Shown here one piece after another: positions 7,153 to 15,847 of a stretch of 61,017 nt of DNA. Each line of letters opens with the position of its first letter. The stretch's first letter is position 1. Under the pieces are notes generated by a model. The model saw only the letters and a list, made by a program, of their open reading frames with translations. It was not told the DNA's origin and searched no databases. This DNA comes from Arcobacter sp. EP1 (lineage in GTDB: Bacteria > Campylobacterota > Campylobacteria > Campylobacterales > Arcobacteraceae), in assembly GCA_001655195.1 (NCBI GenBank), contig LPNY01000042.1, forward strand, positions 37,544 to 98,560, in the 5' to 3' direction. A program made the position numbers and the translations under genes.

Positions 7153-8997
7153 TTAACCAATAGTGACTTGGTTTTTCCCCTCTTTTTTTGACTTATACAG
7201 TAGGGTGTCAACACGTTTATAAAGAGTATCAAGGGTATCGCCTTTTTGCATTTGTGTTAATCCAATACTCACTGTGACCGTTATATTTTCTACAATTTTC
7301 ATCTCTTCAATAAACTGTAGTATCTTTTGTGAAATAATATCAGCGTTATTAATATTTTCTTTTGGCAAGAGAATCACGAACTCTTCTCCACCTACTCTAA
7401 AGAGAAAGTCAGTTTTTCGGATGGTTTTTTGAACCTTTTTTGTGGTTTCGATTAAAATTTTATCTCCCACATCATGACCATATTTGTCATTGATTTTTTT
7501 GAAGTTATCTAGATCATACATAAGAATACAAAAAATGTCTCCATAGCGATTAAACAGATCAATTTTTTCATGCATGTGTTCATTAAAAGAGCGTCGATTA
7601 AAGGTTTTGGTTAACTCGTCAATAAGGCTTTGCTCTTTAATCTTTTTTTGTGCTAAATATAAATCAGTAATATCACGGCTAATACCTAAAATCCCAATAT
7701 TCCCATTGTGATAATTAAAAGGTATTTTTTTTGTCTGTAAATAGACCTCTTTTCCATTGGCGTAGGTAACCCACTCGTTATTAACACGAATGTCACCTTC
7801 TTCAAGCATTTTTTCATCCATTTGCCTAAAACTTGTAGCTACTTCATCATCAAAAATATCAAAATCATTTTTCTCAAGAATCTCTTCGCGTGTTTTACCC
7901 ACAAACCCTTCAAAGGCTTGGTTACAACCAATGTAGTTAAACTTTTTGTCTTTATAAAAAATTAGGTCATTGGTGGAGTTAATCACAGAATTAATTAAGA
8001 TGTTATCGGTTTTTGTTCGCTCATAAACTAGTTGTCGTTTATAGAGGTTAGTAATATAAGAGGAGACAAAATAACCAATAGGAATCCCCAGTAAAGTAAC
8101 AAAGATGAGTATGTAAATACGTGATTTCATCTCTTCGTGAAGTTGCGTATATTTATTGAGTTGGCGTGGTACAAGTAACATATAGATTTTATTGGGGGTA
8201 TTAATTGGTAGTTTAGATAGATAGTAGTTTTTATCTTTGTATACGTCAAAGTAGTTAAAGTTTTTTGGAAACTTTTCAAAGAGGTCAAGGACTTTGACCT
8301 TTCTATTAAAATCACGACTCCAGTTGTAGGCACTCTCTTTATTGATAATGATCTCACCATCATCATAAATAAGGTTCACATAATGTAAAGGTGAGTTTTG
8401 TAAATCGATTAAAAATTTTGTTAAATTGATATTTAGAATAATAATACCTTCGGCTTTTCCATTAATCATAATTGAAGTTGCAAGTCTAAGGGTTGGTACT
8501 ATTGGTCTTTGAATTTCTCCATGTTCAACGTTTAAATCAATATTTGAATAGTAGATATTATCCTTGTTTTTGAGAGTATCTTCAAAATAGTAGCGTCCCT
8601 TTTTATTTTGTAGTTCTTCTTTTGGTACAAGTTTCGCATTGCCTTGGATACTATCCACTCGAATAATCTCATCACCATTTTTATCAATGTATCGAAATTG
8701 AAATATCTCTTGATGGGATTGGCTAAATGAGAGAAAAAGATTCTCGACAGTAGATTTATTTTGATTTTTGGCAATAAAGTTTAATAGGTCTGGATTTGAA
8801 GCAACAGATTCTAACAGTTGTTGTCGGTGCTCAATAAAGTTGTTAAAAAAGGAAATTCTTTCAGATTTTTTTGCACTAAGCTGTTCTTTTGAGAGAGTAT
8901 TGATTGTAAATTTTTCAAGTAGAAAAATTGATGAAAAGAGAGTAAAAACAATAATCCCTACAAACATAGAAATTATTATAAATATTTTATTTTTCAT
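7153..8997 (-). CDS. Membrane diguanylate cyclase: Cache sensor, PAS, GGDEF
   Basis: A 614-aa protein. One TM (about 5-27), a periplasmic double-Cache-like sensor (about 30-290), a second TM (about 293-312), a PAS domain (about 330-445) and a GGDEF domain (about 455-614). The active-site loop is GGEEF at 536-540, with an intact inhibitory RxxD site (RKTD) five residues before it. It should make c-di-GMP from two GTP in response to a periplasmic ligand and be product-inhibited. Stands alone; ligand unknown. The upstream SD is poor. Confidence 0.93.
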   Translation of the reverse strand: MKNKIFIIISMFVGIIVFTLFSSIFLLEKFTINTLSKEQLSAKKSERISFFNNFIEHRQQLLESVASNPDLLNFIAKNQNKSTVENLFLSFSQSHQEIFQFRYIDKNGDEIIRVDSIQGNAKLVPKEELQNKKGRYYFEDTLKNKDNIYYSNIDLNVEHGEIQRPIVPTLRLATSIMINGKAEGIIILNINLTKFLIDLQNSPLHYVNLIYDDGEIIINKESAYNWSRDFNRKVKVLDLFEKFPKNFNYFDVYKDKNYYLSKLPINTPNKIYMLLVPRQLNKYTQLHEEMKSRIYILIFVTLLGIPIGYFVSSYITNLYKRQLVYERTKTDNILINSVINSTNDLIFYKDKKFNYIGCNQAFEGFVGKTREEILEKNDFDIFDDEVATSFRQMDEKMLEEGDIRVNNEWVTYANGKEVYLQTKKIPFNYHNGNIGILGISRDITDLYLAQKKIKEQSLIDELTKTFNRRSFNEHMHEKIDLFNRYGDIFCILMYDLDNFKKINDKYGHDVGDKILIETTKKVQKTIRKTDFLFRVGGEEFVILLPKENINNADIISQKILQFIEEMKIVENITVTVSIGLTQMQKGDTLDTLYKRVDTLLYKSKKEGKNQVTIG

Positions 8998-9256
8998 AGT
9001 AAGTACTTTAATAATTTAAAAAAGCTTCATTCCTACGATTATTATATATCAAAATAACTAAAAAGATTGCATTGAAGTGAAAATGAATAAAAATATTAAT
9101 GATGTGTCATTTTAATGATACTTTTTAAGATAATAATAGAGTAATTTAGTAAAGTTAGTTGAGAAAAACCCTAAAAATGTCTCCTTGAAAAGTAATAATA
9201 TTTAAAATATTTTTTTAATAATTTTATTTTTCCCGCAATTTTTGTAAAATTTAAGG

Positions 9257-9262
9257 TATAAT
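9257..9262 (+). promoter_or_regulatory. Sigma70-type -10 box for the OmpA-like/HhH operon
   Basis: Consensus TATAAT 26 bases before the ATG at 9289, giving a predicted start site near 9269. No clear -35 box, as usual in this phylum. The rest of the 9020-9256 gap is A/T-rich and shows nothing else. Confidence 0.5.
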
Positions 9263-9288
9263 ATTTCATCCTAAAAAAGAAAAGTAAT

Positions 9289-10194
9289 ATGAGTGTAGCA
9301 AAAAAGATTTTTTTACTAGTTATTCTACTTCTATTGTTAATGGTAACGTGCGTTTATACGCATATTGATGAGTTTACTCAAACTGATGAATCCATACCAC
9401 TTTCTGAAGAAATTATTGCTATTGATGTTGTAAAAGAAGTAACAATAACCCAATGGTTTAGTAACATAACTAGCTCAATTACTGAAAAACTTATGCCTAA
9501 TGATGAGGAAGCTTCAAAAAAAGTTGAAGATAATGATGCGATAAAAGTCAAAGAAGTTATTGTTGAAGAGGTTGTTGTGGGTGAACCAACCCATGAACTT
9601 CCAAAAGCAGAGCTACCTGAAGATCCACAAGAAAAGGCCATTTTAAAAGAAACAGAAGAATCTGCAAAACCATTAGTAACTCCAAAAACTCAAAAAGAGA
9701 CAACTTCTTTAAACGTAGAACCATCGGTAGAAAAACCAAAAGAACTAATAGTAGAATCAGCACAAGAGGTCATTCCTGTTGAAGTAACACAAGTAGAAGT
9801 CTCTTCTGAAGCACCTCTAAAATCCTATGGTGAAATACAAGATGAGTTAGATGATATTACAAATAATAATCGTATTATTTTTAAACGTTTAAGTACAGAT
9901 GTTACACAAAAAAGTTTAAAAACTGTAGATGAAATTGCAAGTTTGTTAAAAAAATATAAAGATATTAAAGTCGAAATTGGTGGTCACACCGATGCCAAAG
10001 GTGATGATGAGGTTAACGCGTATGTCTCTAAACACCGGGCATTAAGTGTACGTAAGCTACTAATTAAAGCAGGTATAGCTGAAGAAAGATTAACTGCTAA
10101 AGGTTATGGTGAGAGTCAACCTATTGTAAAAAATGATGTACAAGGTTACTCCATGAAGAATAGACGAGTAGAGTTTAAGATTATAAAGGACTAG
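9289..10194 (+). CDS. Membrane-anchored OmpA-like peptidoglycan-binding protein
   Basis: A 301-aa protein. An N-terminal hydrophobic segment (about 5-24) anchors it, followed by a long Glu/Pro/Val/Lys-rich linker (about 45-180) like that of TonB or TolA. The C-terminal OmpA domain (about 190-301) has the peptidoglycan-binding signature (IGGHTDAKGDDEVN, LSxxRALSVRKLL-like, AKGYGESQP, NRRVEFKI). The long extended linker suggests it spans the periplasm from the inner membrane to the wall. It is followed after one base by the HhH gene. Confidence 0.85.
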   Translation: MSVAKKIFLLVILLLLLMVTCVYTHIDEFTQTDESIPLSEEIIAIDVVKEVTITQWFSNITSSITEKLMPNDEEASKKVEDNDAIKVKEVIVEEVVVGEPTHELPKAELPEDPQEKAILKETEESAKPLVTPKTQKETTSLNVEPSVEKPKELIVESAQEVIPVEVTQVEVSSEAPLKSYGEIQDELDDITNNNRIIFKRLSTDVTQKSLKTVDEIASLLKKYKDIKVEIGGHTDAKGDDEVNAYVSKHRALSVRKLLIKAGIAEERLTAKGYGESQPIVKNDVQGYSMKNRRVEFKIIKD

Positions 10195-10195
10195 T

Positions 10196-10588
10196 ATGGT
10201 AGAAATAGCGTCAAAAATTGTTATATGTTTGTCAATCGCTGCTTTCATTGGATTTCTCATTGGGTTTTTAATTGGACGAGTTTCAAAATCTGACAGTAAT
10301 AATAATACAAATATCAATCCTATATTTACTAAACAAGGAAATATTTATAATAAACCATTTATTTTAGGACATCCTAGACCAACGGGAAAAGATGACTTGA
10401 CGCAAATTGAGGGGATTGATTCTAATATAGAGTCTTTACTTAATGGATTAGGAATCTATCACTATGACCAAGTTGCAAAATGGACACCAAACAATTGTGA
10501 TTGGGTTGAAGAACACCTCTCTTTAGTGGGTCAAATTTCAGAAAATAGTTGGATTGAACAGGCTAAAAAACTCTATTCAAAGATTTAA
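10196..10588 (+). CDS. Membrane-anchored helix-hairpin-helix protein
   Basis: A 130-aa protein with an N-terminal TM segment with Gly zipper-like spacing (IGFLIGFLIGRV, about 18-29) and a C-terminal domain (about 60-130) reading DLTQIEGIDSNIESLLNGLG then YHYDQVAKWTPNNCDWVEE. This matches the small helix-3-turn-helix (flap-endonuclease-like, COG3743) domain often fused to NuoE or ribosomal L21-like proteins. It starts one base after the OmpA-like gene, behind AAAGGA, so the two are co-transcribed. Whether the domain binds DNA or protein here is unknown. Its last 4 bases overlap the convergent gene. Confidence 0.75.
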   Translation: MVEIASKIVICLSIAAFIGFLIGFLIGRVSKSDSNNNTNINPIFTKQGNIYNKPFILGHPRPTGKDDLTQIEGIDSNIESLLNGLGIYHYDQVAKWTPNNCDWVEEHLSLVGQISENSWIEQAKKLYSKI

Positions 10589-11181
10589 AACATATACTTG
10601 GTTTCATTGTGTTGAATAACTTGATGCTCTTCTAAAAGGGTGTAGGTAAAACTATTTCCATAGTGACTCTCATGGACTAAACAAAGTTCTAAAAACTCTG
10701 TGAACTCTTCGTTGTATCGAAAACGATGGCAACTATAATCTAAATTTTTTTCACAGAAGGTGATATCAAAATAACCTGTTTGAATGGAAAATGGATCAAA
10801 AAAGGCATTGTTATTTTCAAAGGTATCTCTAAAAACATCCACCTCTTTGTGTTGGATAAGTCTATTATCTTTAATAGTAAATAGTGCCTCGTATTGATTA
10901 GGAATTACAATATAGTATTGATCATAGGATTTAATAGAGGGTACCGTATTGATTTCATAAATAGAAAACTCTAAATTCTCTTGCTCATCATAATAAAAAA
11001 TTACCAGTTGATCACAAAAGATATTGTCATCATCTTTTAAAGAGTTCTCCATATTGTGTTTTGTACGAATTCTGGCGTCATCTTTTCGAATGCCAACAAT
11101 ATTAAGTTGAAATGGTTTGGTATAAATGTGGTAGTTGTTACTTTCGAGTGTTTCTAAAAGCTTTCTGATGAATGGTAGCAT
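10585..11181 (-). CDS. Unknown protein, possibly related to phage or peptidoglycan-associated proteins
   Basis: A 198-aa soluble, acidic protein with no signal peptide and a good SD (AAGGGG). The stretch KPFQLNIVGIRKDDARIRTK followed by FCDQLVIFYYDEQENLEFSIYE and an Asn-Thr-Val-Pro-Ser-like loop is reminiscent, from memory, of a conserved domain in proteins found near phage endolysins. The match is weak. It lies 58 bases downstream of a lytic transglycosylase on the same strand, which fits a cell-wall role but does not prove it. Confidence 0.5.
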   Translation of the reverse strand: MLPFIRKLLETLESNNYHIYTKPFQLNIVGIRKDDARIRTKHNMENSLKDDDNIFCDQLVIFYYDEQENLEFSIYEINTVPSIKSYDQYYIVIPNQYEALFTIKDNRLIQHKEVDVFRDTFENNNAFFDPFSIQTGYFDITFCEKNLDYSCHRFRYNEEFTEFLELCLVHESHYGNSFTYTLLEEHQVIQHNETKYMF

Positions 11182-11239
11182 GATAAACCCCTTGTGACAA
11201 CTATATTATAACTTATAAATGTCACAAATGGAGATTATT

Positions 11240-11761
11240 TTAACTATTTATTTCTTTATTATTTAGAACGTCAACTTTTTTAAGTTCTTTGATAATTTTG
11301 ATGATATCTTTTGAGTATTTTTGCCCTCGTGTACTGTCAAAATTCCAGCCAGCGTTATAACTACCCCAAATTTTTGTCCAGTTACCTTTGTGTATTTTTT
11401 TCCAATAAACTAACTCGGCAATGGCATTGCTGGTTGCAAAATCAAAATCGTTGATAAGCATCATTGCTACTTTGTTTCGATTTGAGTTTGAGTTTTTCAT
11501 TTGGTGTCGTCTAATAACCGTATTGATATTTGCTTGGTAAAGTCCATAATCAAAGCTGTCCACATTGATTTTAAATCGTCCAATTGAGGACTCTTTAACG
11601 GCAATTGCCATGAGTGAATAACTTAAATTATATTCATCTCCATATGATTTTATCTGTTTAAGTAGTTCCATATCTTTAGGTGTAAGATATGAAGCTTTAA
11701 AATTAATAGCATAGATATTAGTTGTAAATAGTAGCGCTAAAAATAGTATAACTGTTCGCAT
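11240..11761 (-). CDS. Periplasmic lytic transglycosylase-like (lysozyme fold) protein
   Basis: A 173-aa protein with a signal peptide (about residues 1-18). The lysozyme-fold markers are present: a catalytic Glu in AIAVKESSIG (Glu about 57), DYGLYQAN (about 71-78) and SYNAGW (about 133-138). This order, E(S)S, GLxQ and YNAG, is that of SLT/goose-type transglycosylases, which cleave the MurNAc-GlcNAc bond. It is shorter than housekeeping enzymes. SD AAAGGAG fits ATG 11761. Probably co-transcribed with the 198-aa gene. Confidence 0.8.
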   Translation of the reverse strand: MRTVILFLALLFTTNIYAINFKASYLTPKDMELLKQIKSYGDEYNLSYSLMAIAVKESSIGRFKINVDSFDYGLYQANINTVIRRHQMKNSNSNRNKVAMMLINDFDFATSNAIAELVYWKKIHKGNWTKIWGSYNAGWNFDSTRGQKYSKDIIKIIKELKKVDVLNNKEINS

Positions 11762-11848
11762 TTAACTCCTTTAAAAGTTTCCAATATTTTTTTGAGCGCG
11801 GATTATACAATAAAAAACAACTGTTGTCAAGAATAATGCTATAAAATA

Positions 11849-11908
11849 CTAGTTTTAATACTGTGATAACCTAGTTTTTATCTTGTTTTTAGGTTGAATC
11901 CTTATAAT
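11849..11908 (+). promoter_or_regulatory. Promoter with phased CTAGTTTT repeats before the small HTH gene
   Basis: CTAGTTTT occurs at 11849-11856 and 11871-11878 (22-base period), with a variant CTTGTTTT at 11882-11889 (11 bases further). A consensus TATAAT sits at 11903-11908, 27 bases before the GTG start. The phasing of one and two helical turns suggests a regulator binding site, perhaps autoregulation. Confidence 0.4.
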
Positions 11909-11934
11909 AATCCCATTGAAAAGATGGGGACTAC

Positions 11935-12159
11935 GTGAAAAAAGCAGAATTTAGAAAAATAATTAAAACAGCAGGTTTTTCTTCGCAAGGAGATTTTGTA
12001 GAGTTAATAGGGATTAAGGCAAACACCTTTACCACCTATAAAAAAGTGCCAGCCCATGTGGTTCGTATTGCGAACTTGGCTTTGTTAGCGCGTAATCAAG
12101 GTGCTTCGTTAGAGCAAATCACACAACAACTTCAAATTGAAAGAGATGCAATGCTTTAG
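11935..12159 (+). CDS. Small helix-turn-helix DNA-binding-like protein
   Basis: A 74-aa protein starting at GTG 11935 behind the SD GGGGA. The sequence FRKIIKTAGFSSQGDFVELIGIKANTFTTYKK-VPAHVVRIANLA reads as a Cro/CI-like helix-turn-helix (helices about 3-12, 17-25, 29-35 and 39-50), with a C-terminal segment that may dimerise. The residue pattern is like short phage-type regulators or the HTH of XRE proteins, but no prophage is present. Its 3' end overlaps the convergent phosphatase gene by 4 bases. Confidence 0.65.
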   Translation: MKKAEFRKIIKTAGFSSQGDFVELIGIKANTFTTYKKVPAHVVRIANLALLARNQGASLEQITQQLQIERDAML

Positions 12160-12623
12160 TGCATGCATTTCTCATCAATTAGATTTCTTACACAAATATC
12201 AATCATTTCGTAAACTTTATCAAACCCTTCAAATCCATCAAAGAAGTATGGGTCGGGAACATCCTCACCTTCATAACCAAAATCACCCAAAAGAATAGCA
12301 TCACTTCTCCCTAACTGTTTTAAAGAAGTAATATTTTTACTATCAAGCCCTACAACAATATCAAATTTCTCTAAATCATGTTGGGTCACTTGACGTGCTC
12401 TTTGTTCAGCAATATTAATGCCATGTTGATTAGCAACTTTGATTGAGTTTTCGCAGGGTGCTTCTGCTATATGCCAGTCCCCTGTTCCTGCACTATCAAT
12501 GCGAATATCTAAATTTTTGGCTTTCACATAACGTTTTGCAACCCCTTCTGCAATGGGTGAACGACAAATATTTCCTAAACAGACAAAAATGATACTCTTT
12601 GTGCTTGAATTTTCATGTGACAT
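12156..12623 (-). CDS. Low-molecular-weight protein-tyrosine phosphatase
   Basis: A 155-aa cytoplasmic enzyme with the active-site P-loop CLGNICRS (Cys15, Arg21, Ser22) near the N-terminus and the general-acid motif DPYFFDG near residue 116-122, the hallmarks of the LMW-PTP family. It hydrolyses phosphotyrosine, or in other members phospho-arginine, or acts on capsule kinases. No tyrosine kinase gene is visible. It follows the nitrilase-fold gene by 9 bases and the phosphohexomutase, so the three probably form one operon. Confidence 0.9.
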   Translation of the reverse strand: MSHENSSTKSIIFVCLGNICRSPIAEGVAKRYVKAKNLDIRIDSAGTGDWHIAEAPCENSIKVANQHGINIAEQRARQVTQHDLEKFDIVVGLDSKNITSLKQLGRSDAILLGDFGYEGEDVPDPYFFDGFEGFDKVYEMIDICVRNLIDEKCMH

Positions 12624-12632
12624 GGGTGACCT

Positions 12633-13349
12633 TTATTGAATACCCACATCTAAGTGGTTACGCATTTGTGTTATCTCTTCTAAGTTGACATCTTTTGAAA
12701 TCATCTCTTTCATATCATCTTGGAATTTTTTACCATTAGGGGTAATAATTGCTGAACTTTTAGCACAATCACTGTTTGCACTACCACTTGCCATGACAAA
12801 ACATTGGTTAGCAACTGCTAAGGCTTGGGTGAGTGTCTCAAAGTTCTCTTTTCTAGGAAGTCCCCACATGGCAGGAACCAAAATAATATCAGCACCTTGA
12901 ATTTGTTTCCACAACTCAATAAATCGAAGTTCAAAACAGATAAGAGCAGCTACTTTAACCCCATCAATATCAATGAGTTTGATATCTTCAAGTGCTCCAT
13001 CAGTAAAGTACTCTTTTTCTTGGTTGAGTACAAATATTTTATGTTTTGATTGTTGATGTACTATTTTGCCTTTATGGAAAATATGTAAGGTATTAAAATA
13101 GTTATTTGCTTCTTTGGTTATAAGCGTAATAGCAATGGTTTTATCCACGGAAAGTTTTATAAAACTATCAATGGCTTGTTGGGTGTACTCTACAGCTAAG
13201 TCCATGTTGTCATAACTGTAACCTGTTACTGCAAGTTCAGGGGCTAAAATAAAGTCCCCTTTTTTGCAGTGAAGGATTAATAACTCTAGGTTTTGTAAGT
13301 TTGCACTAAAATCATTGGTGCTTTTAGTTTGTAGTACTGTTAAGTTCAT
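12633..13349 (-). CDS. Carbon-nitrogen hydrolase (nitrilase superfamily)
   Basis: A 238-aa protein with the complete catalytic triad in the standard order: Glu38 (APELAVTGY), Lys104 (SKHKIF) and Cys138 (ALICFELRF). It is cytoplasmic and probably an amidase or omega-amidase/carbamoylase of small molecules; the exact substrate cannot be read. The start is ATG 13349 (SD TGAGG), not the TTG at 13361. It overlaps the 3' end of the phosphohexomutase gene by 26 bases, implying translational coupling. Confidence 0.88.
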   Translation of the reverse strand: MNLTVLQTKSTNDFSANLQNLELLILHCKKGDFILAPELAVTGYSYDNMDLAVEYTQQAIDSFIKLSVDKTIAITLITKEANNYFNTLHIFHKGKIVHQQSKHKIFVLNQEKEYFTDGALEDIKLIDIDGVKVAALICFELRFIELWKQIQGADIILVPAMWGLPRKENFETLTQALAVANQCFVMASGSANSDCAKSSAIITPNGKKFQDDMKEMISKDVNLEEITQMRNHLDVGIQ

Positions 13350-14727
13350 TTTTTGCCTCAACTATTAATTGGTTTAATTGTTCTTCATACTCTTTGGCTT
13401 CTTCTTGTGATGTAGATTCAAAACGTGTTACTAATACAGGTGTTGTATTGCTGGCTCGCACTAATCCCCATCCATTTTCAAAAATCACACGAACCCCATC
13501 AACATCCACGATATCAAGAATTTTTGGGAACCCCTGAGGTGGCGTTTGAAGACGTTCTTTGATTTTATCCATTAACACAAATTTCTCTTCTTCGGTTGTA
13601 GTAACTTTAATCTCTTCAGTTGAAAATACTTTAGGAAGTTTTGCAATTTCTGCATCAATATCCATGCCATTTTGAATCAACTCTAAAAGTCTAAATGTAG
13701 CATAAACGGCATCATCGTACCCGTAATATCTATCATTAAAGAAGATGTGACCCGAAACTTCTGCTGCCATATCTGCATTGAGCTCTTTTAGTTTTACTTT
13801 GAGGTTTGAGTGCCCTGTTTTATACATGACTGCTTGACCTTTTTCGTTGATCAAATCATACATGATTTGGGTACATTTAACTTCTCCAATAATAACAGGG
13901 TTATGCATAGTTTTAGCAAATAAAAGGGCCATGATGTCACCTTTTACATTGTTCTTTTTAGTTAAAAATGCGATTCTATCTGCATCTCCATCATAAGCAA
14001 ATCCATACTCAAAATCACCTTTTAGAGCATCCATAACATCCACTAGGTTTTTCTCTTCGCTTGGGTCTGGATGATGATTTGGGAAAGTTCCATCAGGTTC
14101 ACAATAAAGACCTTGGTAATTAAGCTCTAATCTGTCTAAAATTTGTGTCAATACTGTATCTGCAACCCCATTTCCACAATCAATAATCAGTTTTTGAGGC
14201 ATTGCTTTTAAATGCTCAAACTCTTTTACCATATAATCAATATACATAGATTTTACATTGATTGCTTCATAAGCGTTGTTATCTTCAATGGTAAAGTCAC
14301 TATTTTTGATAATTTTGTCACCCATAGTATAGATATCTTCTCCAAAGAATGGTGCATTACCTATAGTGATTTTAAATCCATTATATTCACTTGGATTGTG
14401 ACTTCCTGTAATCATTACAGAAGCGTCAGGTTTAAGTCCATTAAACTCTTGAAAAGAAGCAAAGTAATTAACCCCCGTTGCGACCATTCCCATTCCTAAA
14501 ACTTTACACCCCGCTTTATTAAATCCTGAAGTTAGGTAGTTAAAAAGCTCTGGAGAGTGAGTTCTCGCATCATATCCAATAACAACAACTGGTGTCTCTT
14601 TTTTAGTTCGGCTAATAGCCTCAAGTCCTAAATTATAACCAATCAGTTTTACGCTTGTTTCATGTAGGTCAGCCCCCACAATTCCTCGAATATCATACTC
14701 TCTAAAAATGGATTTGTTTATCATCAT
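13324..14727 (-). CDS. Phosphomannomutase/phosphoglucomutase
   Basis: A 467-aa alpha-D-phosphohexomutase. Motifs in order: N-terminal FREYDIRG (8-15), the phosphoserine loop TGSHNPSEYNG (Ser109), the metal loop DGDADR (Asp246, Asp248, Asp250), the sugar-binding EVSGH (about 319-323) and the phosphate-binding RASNTTP near the C-terminus. It interconverts hexose 1- and 6-phosphates for lipopolysaccharide and exopolysaccharide precursors. Two adjacent ATG codons; 14727 is used. First gene of the phosphohexomutase-nitrilase-phosphatase unit. Confidence 0.93.
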   Translation of the reverse strand: MMINKSIFREYDIRGIVGADLHETSVKLIGYNLGLEAISRTKKETPVVVIGYDARTHSPELFNYLTSGFNKAGCKVLGMGMVATGVNYFASFQEFNGLKPDASVMITGSHNPSEYNGFKITIGNAPFFGEDIYTMGDKIIKNSDFTIEDNNAYEAINVKSMYIDYMVKEFEHLKAMPQKLIIDCGNGVADTVLTQILDRLELNYQGLYCEPDGTFPNHHPDPSEEKNLVDVMDALKGDFEYGFAYDGDADRIAFLTKKNNVKGDIMALLFAKTMHNPVIIGEVKCTQIMYDLINEKGQAVMYKTGHSNLKVKLKELNADMAAEVSGHIFFNDRYYGYDDAVYATFRLLELIQNGMDIDAEIAKLPKVFSTEEIKVTTTEEEKFVLMDKIKERLQTPPQGFPKILDIVDVDGVRVIFENGWGLVRASNTTPVLVTRFESTSQEEAKEYEEQLNQLIVEAKNELNSTTN

Positions 14728-14854
14728 TATCCCTATATATAAATTGGTAAAATTATATCAAAGTTATACTTGGTGTAATTTGTAGCTAAACATCAATTTT
14801 TATAATTTATCATTTTTAAATATGACATTAAGACATAACTTTGACACAATTTTG

Positions 14855-14883
14855 CAATTTTATAAGTTCATCTTATGAAATTG
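14855..14883. promoter_or_regulatory. Inverted repeat upstream of the di-haem peroxidase operon
   Basis: CAATTTTATAAG, loop TTCAT, CTTATGAAATTG: 12-base arms with one mismatch (wobble in RNA). It lies 38 bases upstream of the ATG and just upstream of likely -10 boxes (TATACA at 14891 or TAAAAT at 14909), so it is well placed as an operator. The peroxidase gene lacks a clear SD; with the second -10 box its message would be leaderless. Confidence 0.4.
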
Positions 14884-14920
14884 TGCTAATTATACAACGA
14901 AAATAGTGTAAAATATTAAT

Positions 14921-15847
14921 ATGAGGATTACACTTTTAATTATACTAATAACCAATTTACTCTTTGCCAAAGAGTTGATTTCTCCGATTGAGGAAAATGT
15001 CATTGTTGATATTAATAAAGCACTGCTTGGGAAAAAGCTCTTTTTTGAAAAACGTTTAAGTAAAGATAATACAATCTCTTGTGCTTCTTGTCATATTATT
15101 GCAGAAGGTGGCGATGATAACAAAAGAGTTTCAGAAGGCATAAATAAAAAGAAGGGTTCATTAAATGCACCCACAGTACTGAATTCTAAATATAATTTTG
15201 TTCAATTTTGGGATGGGCGTGCTAAAAATTTAGAAGAGCAAGCTGCAGGACCAATCCATAACCCAATTGAAATGGGTAGTGACCTTAAAACTGTGGTCAA
15301 AGAGCTTAAAAAAGACCCTGGATATGTGAAACGATTTAGGGAGGTTTTTAATGATGTTATTAAACCAAACTATATCACCGAAGCTATTGCAGAGTTTGAA
15401 AATGCCCTTGTTACGCCAAACTCACGTTTTGATAAATTTTTAAAAGGTGATATCCATGCCATAACTGAGTATGAAAAAGAGGGCTTTGAACTCTTTAAAA
15501 GTTACGGTTGTATTTCGTGTCACAATGGCGTAAATATGGGAGGGAACCTTTTTCAGAAAATGGGGATTTTGAAGAAAAAGGACTACCAAAACAAAGAGTA
15601 CCTTGGGCGGTATAATGTGACAAAAGATGAAGAGGATAAGTTCTTTTATAAGGTACCAGGATTACGAAATATTGAACAAACAGCTCCCTATTTTCATAGT
15701 GGTGAAGTTAAAACACTCAAAGAAGCAGTAGAGTTAATGATGGAGTTTCAGTTGGGAATTAAACCCAACAGTAAAAGTGTTGAAAAGATTGAAGCATTTT
15801 TAAAAACACTGAACGGTGAAATGCCAAAAATTATGGAGCTCAAGTGA
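14921..15847 (+). CDS. Di-haem cytochrome c peroxidase (CCP/MauG family)
   Basis: A 308-aa protein with a signal peptide (about 1-17). It has two haem motifs: CASCH (Cys54, Cys57, His58) and CISCH (Cys197, Cys200, His201). FWDGRAKNLEEQAAGPIHNPIEMG and PGLRNIEQTAPYFHSGEVKTL are standard for bacterial di-haem peroxidases, which reduce H2O2 in the periplasm with electrons from small cytochromes c. Its stop codon overlaps the GTG start of a histidine kinase by four bases (GTGA), so enzyme and sensor are made together. Confidence 0.92.
   Translation: MRITLLIILITNLLFAKELISPIEENVIVDINKALLGKKLFFEKRLSKDNTISCASCHIIAEGGDDNKRVSEGINKKKGSLNAPTVLNSKYNFVQFWDGRAKNLEEQAAGPIHNPIEMGSDLKTVVKELKKDPGYVKRFREVFNDVIKPNYITEAIAEFENALVTPNSRFDKFLKGDIHAITEYEKEGFELFKSYGCISCHNGVNMGGNLFQKMGILKKKDYQNKEYLGRYNVTKDEEDKFFYKVPGLRNIEQTAPYFHSGEVKTLKEAVELMMEFQLGIKPNSKSVEKIEAFLKTLNGEMPKIMELK

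Noticed and set aside
10585-12159. Prophage remnant call for the transglycosylase, 198-aa protein and HTH gene
   Set aside because: No integrase, capsid, tail or terminase genes and no flanking repeats; kept only as a low-interest possibility.
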